Shown here one piece after another: positions 1-4,947 of a stretch of DNA of 5,534 bases. The notes beneath the pieces were generated by a model. That model had not been told where the DNA came from, made no database searches, and saw only the letters and a list, made by a program, of their open reading frames with translations. Origin of the DNA: an uncultured Desulfovibrio sp. (GTDB lineage: Bacteria; Desulfobacterota; Desulfovibrionia; Desulfovibrionales; Desulfovibrionaceae); the NCBI GenBank assembly GCA_945871415.1, contig CAMBWG010000168.1:1-5534 (forward strand), given 5' to 3'. Positions within the stretch are counted from its first letter, which is position 1. Every line of letters starts with the position of its first letter. Both the position numbers and the translations under genes were made by a program.

Positions 1-99
1 TTGTCATGATTAGCCAAATAACCTTTTTAGGGTATATCAGCTAGTCAAGAGCCATAAACATTAAGCTTCGTCGCCGTCAAGAAAGCCGTCATTCCGGGC

Positions 100-212
100 C
101 CGCAAAAGGAGCTTTTCAAAAAAACAAATAATTCCAAGTAGTTGCCATACCGTATGTTTCTCTTGCAACTACTTGGAATTATTAATAAAAAATTTTTTCC
201 TTTTTTTTGCGG
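100..212. repeat. Long inverted repeat with perfect 19-bp core
   Basis: The core is a perfect inverted repeat: 127-145 (AATAATTCCAAGTAGTTGC) pairs with 165-183. The 19-nt spacer itself contains CATACCGTATG (146-156), a palindrome with one central base. Outside the core, 100-107 (CCGCAAAA) is complementary to 205-212 (TTTTGCGG), and 108-110 (GGA) to 198-200 (TCC), so an interrupted hairpin of about 113 nt can be drawn. The sequence is AT-rich, unlike its surroundings. It could be a terminator, a structured small RNA, a protein-binding palindrome or the remnant of a mobile element. The pairing is directly visible; the role is unknown. Confidence 0.75.
118..183 (-). terminator. Candidate minus-strand terminator using the 19-bp stem
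   Basis: Read on the minus strand, the 19-bp stem (183 to 127) is followed within a few bases by TGTTTTTTTG, with seven consecutive T at 124-118. That is the order expected of an intrinsic terminator. It lies about 175 nt beyond the stop codon of the minus-strand gene ending at 357, so it could end that transcript. Against this, the stem is long and only about one-third G/C and the loop is 19 nt, which is not the classic compact GC-rich form. On the plus strand the T runs (193-198, 201-208) start 10 or more nt after the stem, so activity in that direction is less likely. Confidence 0.4.
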
Positions 213-315
213 TCTTGCGGTTCTCCCTGAAGGCCCCTCTCTCCGACACGGATTCTTTCTTCCGGCAGCCCCGCGCGGCCTCCGCCTGACGCCGTCTTCA
301 GCCCGGAACATTTTC

Positions 316-344
316 AGAGCATTTCAAACTGAAAAATGCTCTAG
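316..344 (-). repeat. Short palindromic repeat, copy A
   Basis: AGAGCATTT (316-324) pairs perfectly with AAATGCTCT (334-342) around a 9-nt loop. The stem can be lengthened with TTTCA/TGAAA if two A residues bulge. On the minus strand, bases 344 to 319 match copy B (1274 to 1250) except for one extra T in a T run: CTAGAGCATTTT(T)CAG, then TTTGAAATGC. Copy A begins 12 bases past the stop codon of the gene ending at 357. No T tract follows the stem on either strand, so a simple intrinsic terminator is unlikely; a dispersed REP-like element fits better. Confidence 0.7.
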
Positions 345-356
345 CGTTAACACGCC

Positions 357-983
357 TTAGAGGCTCTCGTCGGTCTCGCCGTCGATCATGGCCTGAGTGC
401 GCCGCGCCTGACGCGCCGCCATCCGCAGATACTGCCACCACCAGATGGTATTCTTCAGAACCTGTATCCGGGAATTCTTGTGGCGCTGATCCTTGTCGTC
501 CAGCACCAGCATGTCCAGATTGCGCTGTTCGCCGCTGTCGCTGTTGTACGTGACGCGCAGACCGATGGTCGTGATGCTGCGTACGATTTCCGGGGGATAA
601 TGGCTCAGAAGCAGGGCGGTCACTTCGCTGGCCCGGTTGCTGAACGTCGTCTGCGCCGATTCCGCTTCCACGGTCTGTATGGTCCCGTTAATCAGCAGAT
701 CCGCATTAAGCACATTCGCCAGATTCAGTTTGACGCGCACGGTCTCCTTGCCGCGTTGCAGCAGACGATAATAAAAGGCCCCCATTTCCTCCGAGGCGGC
801 TATGACGTAGGTCCCGTCATTGGGCGCGCTGAAGACGGCCATCTGCGCCGTCATGCGGGTCTCTTCGGCAATCTCGCTCTTTTCCTCGGCAATATCCTGC
901 TGATGCTTGGCGACACGCCGCCGCGCCTCAAAATAAATGGCGAAAACCGTCAGCAGCAGGATACCAAAAACAATGAACTGCAT
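357..983 (-). CDS. Single-pass membrane protein of unknown function, 208 aa
   Basis: I do not recognise a family. The protein starts with a hydrophobic segment (about residues 2-18, QFIVFGILLLTVFAIYF) followed at once by EARRR. By the positive-inside rule this suggests an N-terminal anchor with the C-terminal domain in the cytoplasm. Residues about 20-45 are charged and helical (Lys/Glu/Gln-rich) and may form a short coiled coil. About 50-165 looks like a soluble alpha/beta domain. A WWW triplet stands at 181-183, followed by a basic stretch (RMAARQARR) and an acidic end. The start at 983 is chosen because AAGGAG (995-990) lies 6 nt upstream and the anchor follows directly; an in-frame ATG at 1091 would add 36 Pro/Gly/Arg-rich residues with no such support. 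Transcribed in the same direction as xdhC but separated by 287 bp of palindromes, it is probably its own unit. Confidence 0.85.
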   Translation of the reverse strand: MQFIVFGILLLTVFAIYFEARRRVAKHQQDIAEEKSEIAEETRMTAQMAVFSAPNDGTYVIAASEEMGAFYYRLLQRGKETVRVKLNLANVLNADLLINGTIQTVEAESAQTTFSNRASEVTALLLSHYPPEIVRSITTIGLRVTYNSDSGEQRNLDMLVLDDKDQRHKNSRIQVLKNTIWWWQYLRMAARQARRTQAMIDGETDESL

Positions 984-1013
984 AGAAAACTCCTTGCGCG
1001 GGCAGCGGCCCGC
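984..1013 (-). promoter_or_regulatory. Ribosome binding site abutted by a GC-rich hairpin
   Basis: AAGGAG (995-990 on the minus strand) is a strong Shine-Dalgarno match 6 nt before the ATG at 983, and it decides the start of the 208-residue gene. Two bases upstream of it, GCGGGC and GCCCGC (1013-1008 and 1003-998) form a perfect 6-bp all-GC stem with a 4-nt loop. A stem this close to the ribosome binding site could affect translation initiation; no T run follows it, so it is not a terminator. Any regulatory effect is inference. Confidence 0.6.
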
Positions 1014-1052
1014 TGTTGGAAGAACCGCCCCGGACAGACGTCCCGGCGCAGA

Positions 1053-1066
1053 CTCTCCCGGGAGAG
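1053..1066. promoter_or_regulatory. 14-bp perfect palindrome, possible operator
   Basis: CTCTCCCGGGAGAG is a perfect 14-bp palindrome with no spacer, 70-83 bp upstream of the start codon at 983. A gapless DNA palindrome makes a poor RNA hairpin and is more like a binding site for a dimeric protein. It sits where an operator for the 208-residue gene might be. I found no convincing -35/-10 pair beside it, so operator is only a suggestion. Confidence 0.35.
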
Positions 1067-1127
1067 GTTCCATCCCGGTAAGACCGTGCAAAACAGACGG
1101 CCTTCAGCAGACAGTAGTCCCGTTCCC

Positions 1128-1158
1128 AGAGCGTTTTGCCTTTGAAAAGGCGGAACGC
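1128..1158. repeat. 12-bp hairpin related to the palindromic repeat, copy C
   Basis: GCGTTTTGCCTT (1131-1142) and AAGGCGGAACGC (1147-1158) form a 12-bp stem with a TGAA loop. Two positions are G-T pairs; the rest are Watson-Crick. With the preceding AGA it reads AGAGCGTTTTGCC then TTTGAAA. That follows the pattern of copies A and B (AGAGCATTTT.CAG then TTTGAAA), but here on the plus strand, so C is inverted relative to A and B. No T run follows on either strand. The hairpin is clear; membership of the same repeat family is a judgement. Confidence 0.6.
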
Positions 1159-1194
1159 GAGGCGGCGGCACAGCGCCGTCCGGCCGAAGTAAGC

Positions 1195-1215
1195 GGAAAA
1201 AACCGCGTTTTTTCC
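1195..1215 (-). terminator. A6/T6 hairpin, candidate terminator after xdhC
   Basis: GGAAAAAAC and GTTTTTTCC form a perfect 9-bp inverted repeat with a 3-nt centre. On the minus strand it lies about 55 nt past the xdhC stop codon, so it could end the topA-xdhC transcript, with the T run as the 3' arm. An alternative fold pairs GCGG (1193-1196) with CCGC (1203-1206), followed by GTTTTTT; that would make a textbook plus-strand terminator, but no plus-strand gene leads into it. Direction is therefore uncertain, and it may work both ways. Confidence 0.4.
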
Positions 1216-1235
1216 ACGAAACGACAGGCCGTATG

Positions 1236-1274
1236 GTTTGAAATGCTTCGCATTTCAAACTGAAAATGCTCTAG
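1236..1274 (-). repeat. Short palindromic repeat, copy B, overlapping the xdhC stop
   Basis: GTTTGAAATGC (1236-1246) and GCATTTCAAAC (1250-1260) form a perfect 11-bp stem with a TTC loop. The right arm continues into TGAAAATGCTCTAG. On the minus strand 1274 to 1250 matches copy A over 25 bases with one T-run length difference. GCATTT (1250-1255) can instead pair with AAATGC (1264-1269), so two mutually exclusive hairpins share one arm. The TAG stop codon of xdhC (1273-1271) lies inside the repeat. Confidence 0.75.
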
Positions 1275-2425
1275 GGACGCTCCTCCTCGACGCGCAGGCG
1301 CTGCAGGACGCCGGCCTTGGCGGCCAGCAGCTCCGCGACGATGGAGACGGCAAGTTCCCTGGGACTTTCCGCGCCTATGGGCAGACCCACCGGGCAGCGG
1401 ATGCAGGCCAGTTCCGCGTCAGGAACGCCCTGCTCGCGCAGCGCGGCAAAAAGAGCGTTGCGTTTGGCCTTGCCGCCCAGCATACCGATATAGAAGGCAT
1501 GACTGTGCAGCGCCTGTGCCAGTGCGGCAAGATCATGCGCATGACTGTGCGTAAGAATAACGACGTAATGCCGGCGTCCCACGCCGCAACGCTCAACGAG
1601 ATGCTCGAAATCCGGCACGAAGAAGCGATTGCGCGCCTGCGGGAAGCGCGCGTCCGACACATAGTCTTCGCGGCAGTCCGCCACATCCACCACAAAGCCC
1701 AGATCGTGCGCCAGAGCGGCCGTCTCCAGCGCCACATGTCCGCCGCCGCACAGCAGCAGAACAGGACGAGGCCGCAGGGGCTCCACATACAGGGGCGATT
1801 CTCCGCCGAACAAGCAGGGCCGCCGCGCCTGCTCAAGGTAGGCCGTGCAGGCGGCTTCATCCACATACACATTTTCGGGCAGGGGCACGCCGGCGGACTG
1901 AATGTCCTCCAGCGACAGAGGAGAGCCGCTTTCGCCCCCGCTTTCCTGCGCCGTCGCATAGCCTTCCGGCATGGCGGCAAGACACAGCATGCGGCGGGGC
2001 GCATTCTCGTCGCTCATGTCAATGAGCCACGTGCCCGGCGTATCGCCCTCCAGCACCTGTGCCGCCACGGCGAACATGCCCGACTGCATGGGATGCAGCA
2101 CCTCGCACAGCACATCCATATGCCCGGAGTCCTCCTCGCCGGCGACGCCTTCGGAAGCCGGGCAGCGCACAAAGCGGCTCAGGCCGTCCAGCAGGCACTC
2201 CCGCGCGGCTTCCAGCGCGGCCGCCTCCACGACGCCGCCGCCCACGGAACCTTCCAGACCCGCTTCCGTCAGCAGGGCACGGGTACCCGCGCCCCGGGGC
2301 GCGGAACCTTCCTTTTGCAGCACCGTCAGCAGCACGGGCATCATCCCCTGCTGCAGCAAGGCGGCTATGCGGCTTTCCAGCTGAGGCTCTCCGCCCGAAT
2401 CCCGGATCATCATCTCCTTAGGCAT
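1271..2425 (-). CDS. xdhC: XdhC/CoxI-family molybdenum cofactor insertion/maturation protein
   Basis: Proteins of this family bind molybdenum cofactor and help sulfurate and insert it into xanthine-dehydrogenase-type hydroxylases in the cytoplasm. At 384 aa both family domains are present. The N-terminal XdhC/CoxI domain has GSAPRGAGTR (about 40-49) and GSVGGGVVEA (about 59-68). The C-terminal Rossmann-like domain has LLLCGGGHVA (about 224-233), LTHSHAHD (about 291-298), YIGMLGGKAKRN (about 312-323) and PVGLPIGAESPRELAVSI (about 345-362). The start overlaps topA by 8 bp and is picked by GGGAG (2436-2432) 6 nt before the ATG at 2425; other ATGs lie at 2431, 2428, 2413 and 2410. No hydroxylase or other cofactor gene is in the window, so the client enzyme is unknown. 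It could serve an aldehyde oxidoreductase or a purine hydroxylase rather than a true xanthine dehydrogenase. The family is secure; the symbol is by family only. Confidence 0.9.
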   Translation of the reverse strand: MPKEMMIRDSGGEPQLESRIAALLQQGMMPVLLTVLQKEGSAPRGAGTRALLTEAGLEGSVGGGVVEAAALEAARECLLDGLSRFVRCPASEGVAGEEDSGHMDVLCEVLHPMQSGMFAVAAQVLEGDTPGTWLIDMSDENAPRRMLCLAAMPEGYATAQESGGESGSPLSLEDIQSAGVPLPENVYVDEAACTAYLEQARRPCLFGGESPLYVEPLRPRPVLLLCGGGHVALETAALAHDLGFVVDVADCREDYVSDARFPQARNRFFVPDFEHLVERCGVGRRHYVVILTHSHAHDLAALAQALHSHAFYIGMLGGKAKRNALFAALREQGVPDAELACIRCPVGLPIGAESPRELAVSIVAELLAAKAGVLQRLRVEEERP

Positions 2426-2437
2426 CATCATCTCCCT
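2406..2437 (-). promoter_or_regulatory. Duplicated ribosome-binding/start cluster at topA-xdhC junction
   Basis: GGAGATGATGAT occurs twice with an 18-bp period (2435-2424 and 2417-2406 on the minus strand). The first copy encodes the Asp-Asp-Asp end of TopA and offers ATGs at 2431, 2428 and 2425. The second begins at the topA TAA stop (2420-2418) as TAAGGAG and offers ATGs at 2413 and 2410, all in the xdhC frame. Only the ATG at 2425 has good spacing (6 nt from GGGAG); the one at 2410 is 3 nt from AAGGAG. Ribosomes ending topA could restart here, which implies translational coupling. Confidence 0.65.
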
Positions 2438-4658
2438 TCACAAAACCACAGCCCTTGACCGGACAGAGGATGCGCGTTCCCCCGTCGCGGCTTTTCTTTT
2501 CCACCAGATAGGGCGAACCGCAACGCGGGCAGGTTTCCGGAATCGGTCTGTCCCACAGGGCAAAATCACATTTGGGATACTGATCGCAGGAAAAGAAGAG
2601 CTTGCCGCGCTTACTGCTCTTTTCCACCAGCATCCCCTCGGCACAGCGCGGACAGTGCACGCCCGTGGACAGCGGCGCGGCATAGTTGCACTCGGGGTAG
2701 CCCGTGCAGGCAATGAAGCGGCTTCCGGTACGCGACTTCTTGATGACCAGATCCTTGCCGCAGCGCGGACAGGTGCCCACCACTTCCAGCTCGCGTTTTT
2801 CCGGTGCGGCAGGCACAATATTTCCTTCCGCATCGCGTGTAAAATTGCTGGTATGACGGCATTCAGGATAGCCGCTGCATGCCAGAAACTGCCCGGCCTT
2901 GCCAAACTTGATCATCAGCGGCTTGCCGCAGTCGGGGCAGGTAAGTCCTGTTTCCAGCCCCCCCTTGACGCTGCGCATGTTTTTGGCCGCGGCATCCAGC
3001 GTGGGGTTGAAATCGTCGGCAAAACGCTGCATCAGCTCGCCCCAGCGCTCTTCCCCTTCGGCAACCTTGTCCAGCGAGGCTTCCATCTGCGCCGTAAAGC
3101 CCACGTCCATCAGGCGGCCGAAATGATCCACCAGCTGCCCGCAGACCACGCGCCCCAGATCCGTGGGCACAAAACGCCGCTCCACAAGACTCACGTACTC
3201 GCGATCCTGAAGCGTGGAAATAATGCTGGCATAGGTGGAAGGACGCCCGATGCCGCGCTCTTCCAGCTCCCGGACCAGGCTTGCTTCGCTGTAACGGGCC
3301 GGCGGCTGGGTAAACTTCTGTTCCTTTTCCAGCGCGTCAAGACGCAGCTCCTGGCCCACGTTCATGGGGGGCAGCTCCGCCCCCTCTTCATCCTTACCGC
3401 GCGGTAACACGGCCAGAAATCCGGGGAACAACAGCCTCTCTCCCTTGGCCTTCCACTGCGTCGGGCCGCAGGCAATGCTCACGGACGTGTCATGAAAACG
3501 CGCCCCCGCCATCTGCGAGGCCACAAAGCGCGACCAGATGAGACGGTAGAGATTATACTGATCCGGGGGCAGCTGCGCCTTGACCATATCCGGCGTCACA
3601 TTCACGTCAACGGGCCGGATGGCTTCGTGGGCGTCCTGGGCGTTGGCCTTGGTCTTGTAAACGCGCTTGCGCGCGGGCAGATAGTCCGTGCCGTACGTTG
3701 CTTCAATAAAATCGTGCGCCGCCTTGCGCGCCTCGTCGGCAATACGGGTGGAGTCCGTACGCATGTAGGTAATCAGCGCCGTGGTGGTACCGTCGATATC
3801 CACGCCTTCGTACAGACGCTGCGCGATATTCATGGTGCGCTTGGCCGTATACGAAAGGCGCTGGTTGGCGGCCTGCTGCAGGGTCGACGTAATGAAGGGA
3901 GGCTGCGGCGCGCGTTCGCGTTCCTTTTCCTCCACGCTTTCAACCACAAAGGCCTTGCCCGCAATGGAAGCTTCCAGCGCCGCCGCGGCCTCGGCATTGC
4001 CGATGACCGCCTTCTTGCCGTCCACACGGGCAAGCTCGGCCTTGAAGGACGGCGGCACCGCGGCCGACAGGCGCGCCCGGAACGGCCAGTATTCCTCGGG
4101 AACGAAGACTTCGCGCTCCTTTTCCCGTTCCACAATGAGCCGCAGGGCCACGGACTGCACGCGCCCGGCGGAAATACCGCGCTTGACGGTCTTCCAGAGC
4201 AGCGGGCTTATCTTATAGCCGACCAGACGGTCCAGCACGCGTCTGGCCTGCTGTGCGTCAAAAAGATTTTCATTCAGTTCCCGGGGATGATCCAGCGCAT
4301 CCTTGACGGCTCGCGCGGTAATTTCGTTGAACTGAATACGCTTGATATCCTTGGCCTTGTCGCGGATCAGCTCCGCCACATGCCAGGCAATGGCCTCGCC
4401 CTCACGGTCCGGGTCCGGCGCAAGATACACGGTGTCGGCCTTGGCCGCGGCCGCCCGGAGATCGCTGACGACGCTCTTCTTGTTATCAATGACTTCATAC
4501 TGCGGCGCAAAGCCGTTAGCCTCGTCCACCCCCAGCGAATGGGAAGGCAGGTCGCGCACGTGGCCCACGCTGGCCTGCACCATATATTGCGGGCCAAGGA
4601 ACTTCTTGATGGTTTTCACCTTGGCCGGAGATTCGACGATAATCAGCTGTTTGCCCAT
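2418..4658 (-). CDS. topA: DNA topoisomerase I (type IA, omega protein)
   Basis: TopA relaxes negatively supercoiled DNA by transient single-strand cleavage through a 5'-phosphotyrosine. At 746 aa it is a full bacterial enzyme. The N-terminal TOPRIM domain has LIIVESPAKVKTIKKFLG (residues 5-22, catalytic Glu9) and PDPDREGEAIAWH (81-93, metal-binding Asp82, Asp84, Glu86). The active-site motif ITYMRTDSTRIA places the nucleophile at Tyr298 with Arg300. QDAHEAIRP (341-349) and LVRELEERGIGRPSTYASII (461-480) are conserved core segments. The C-terminus has four tetracysteine zinc-finger units: C574/C577/C594/C600, C630/C633/C651/C657, C669/C672/C691/C697 and C710/C713/C732/C737. The start at 4658 is set by the canonical MGKQLIIVES terminus and GAGG 5 nt upstream. 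The frame stays open 152 codons further up, but that stretch covers the promoter and the divergent gene. xdhC follows with overlap. Confidence 0.97.
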   Translation of the reverse strand: MGKQLIIVESPAKVKTIKKFLGPQYMVQASVGHVRDLPSHSLGVDEANGFAPQYEVIDNKKSVVSDLRAAAAKADTVYLAPDPDREGEAIAWHVAELIRDKAKDIKRIQFNEITARAVKDALDHPRELNENLFDAQQARRVLDRLVGYKISPLLWKTVKRGISAGRVQSVALRLIVEREKEREVFVPEEYWPFRARLSAAVPPSFKAELARVDGKKAVIGNAEAAAALEASIAGKAFVVESVEEKERERAPQPPFITSTLQQAANQRLSYTAKRTMNIAQRLYEGVDIDGTTTALITYMRTDSTRIADEARKAAHDFIEATYGTDYLPARKRVYKTKANAQDAHEAIRPVDVNVTPDMVKAQLPPDQYNLYRLIWSRFVASQMAGARFHDTSVSIACGPTQWKAKGERLLFPGFLAVLPRGKDEEGAELPPMNVGQELRLDALEKEQKFTQPPARYSEASLVRELEERGIGRPSTYASIISTLQDREYVSLVERRFVPTDLGRVVCGQLVDHFGRLMDVGFTAQMEASLDKVAEGEERWGELMQRFADDFNPTLDAAAKNMRSVKGGLETGLTCPDCGKPLMIKFGKAGQFLACSGYPECRHTSNFTRDAEGNIVPAAPEKRELEVVGTCPRCGKDLVIKKSRTGSRFIACTGYPECNYAAPLSTGVHCPRCAEGMLVEKSSKRGKLFFSCDQYPKCDFALWDRPIPETCPRCGSPYLVEKKSRDGGTRILCPVKGCGFVKGDDDA

Positions 4659-4663
4659 GTTGA

Positions 4664-4667
4664 CCTC
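4664..4667 (-). promoter_or_regulatory. topA ribosome binding site
   Basis: GAGG lies 5 nt upstream of the ATG at 4658 (read CGAGGTCAACATG on the minus strand). It decides the topA start, because the reading frame has no stop until beyond 5114 and an in-frame ATG exists further upstream. Confidence 0.7.
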
Positions 4668-4824
4668 GTTGGCATTCCCGAAGACCCGGCACCGCCGGAA
4701 AGACGCGTCGCAACGGCCTTCGCACGTGCGGGAAGCCCCGCCCAAAGCGCGGCCTTCAAAAATGCGCGGAAAATGGCGGCGAACGTCCGGGACGCCCTGC
4801 GCCACGCAATTCGCCATTGGCGGA

Positions 4825-4852
4825 AGCATACGGCAAAAAAAGCCAGCGTCAA
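4825..4852 (-). promoter_or_regulatory. Candidate sigma-70 promoter for topA
   Basis: On the minus strand TTGACG (4852-4847, five of six matches to TTGACA) is followed after 16 bp by TATGCT (4830-4825, four of six matches to TATAAT). Transcription would start near 4818, leaving a leader of about 160 nt before topA. The spacer carries a run of seven T. It is the best pair I found between the two divergent genes on this strand. TopA promoters are often supercoiling-sensitive in other bacteria; nothing here shows that directly. Confidence 0.5.
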
Positions 4853-4875
4853 GACTGGGGCGGCAGGGGAACCGC

Positions 4876-4904
4876 TGGACAGCACGCCCTGCCTGTCTTA
4901 TGGT
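4876..4904 (+). promoter_or_regulatory. Candidate sigma-70 promoter for the lipoprotein gene
   Basis: TGGACA (4876-4881, five of six matches to TTGACA) is followed after 17 bp by TATGGT (4899-4904, four of six matches to TATAAT). Transcription would begin near 4911, giving a leader of about 37 nt before the ATG at 4948. The -35 element stands 23 bp from the -35 of the topA promoter candidate, so the two promoters are back to back. Confidence 0.5.
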
Positions 4905-4947
4905 AAAAGCGTGTATCCAGTTCACGACCGTACAAGGAAAAGCCGCA

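Larger units (their letters stand above)
1..356. other. Non-coding left flank with AT-rich palindromic core
   Basis: No convincing gene lies here. The short open frames are low-complexity (Arg/Pro/Gly-rich or Phe/Lys-rich) and span the inverted repeat, and none has both a good ribosome binding site and a recognisable protein. About 113-208 is strongly AT-rich with long A and T runs, against a GC-rich background. About 209-310 returns to ordinary GC-rich sequence. Two structured elements sit inside: the long inverted repeat at 100-212 and the short palindromic repeat at 316-344. Whatever gene lies further left begins or ends outside the window. Confidence 0.6.

Noticed and set aside
5..7. Minus-strand ATG that might begin a gene running off the left edge
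   Set aside because: Only two codons are inside the window and the nearest AAGG is about 14 nt away, so there is not enough to support a gene.
11..42. Weak imperfect hairpin around CCTTTTTAGGG in the left edge
   Set aside because: Only a few pairs form, with several mismatches, and there is no gene context to interpret it.
45..360. Overlapping 88- and 72-codon open frames in the left flank
   Set aside because: Both run through the AT-rich inverted repeat, have odd composition and lack convincing ribosome binding sites or family resemblance.
1085..1105. Possible sigma-54 promoter upstream of the 208-residue gene (GG...TTTTGC on the minus strand)
   Set aside because: The distance between the GG and GC elements is 11 nt rather than the required 10, and the rest of the consensus is poor.
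1238..2458. 406-codon plus-strand open frame opposite xdhC
   Set aside because: It is antisense to the XdhC-family gene, rich in His/Gln/Arg/Ala, without recognisable domains; it is a shadow frame of GC-rich coding sequence.
4721..4730. CGCACGTGCG palindrome in the topA leader
   Set aside because: A 10-bp palindrome is not unexpected in GC-rich DNA. The flanking sequence pairs only with wobbles and bulges, so a regulatory role is not supported.
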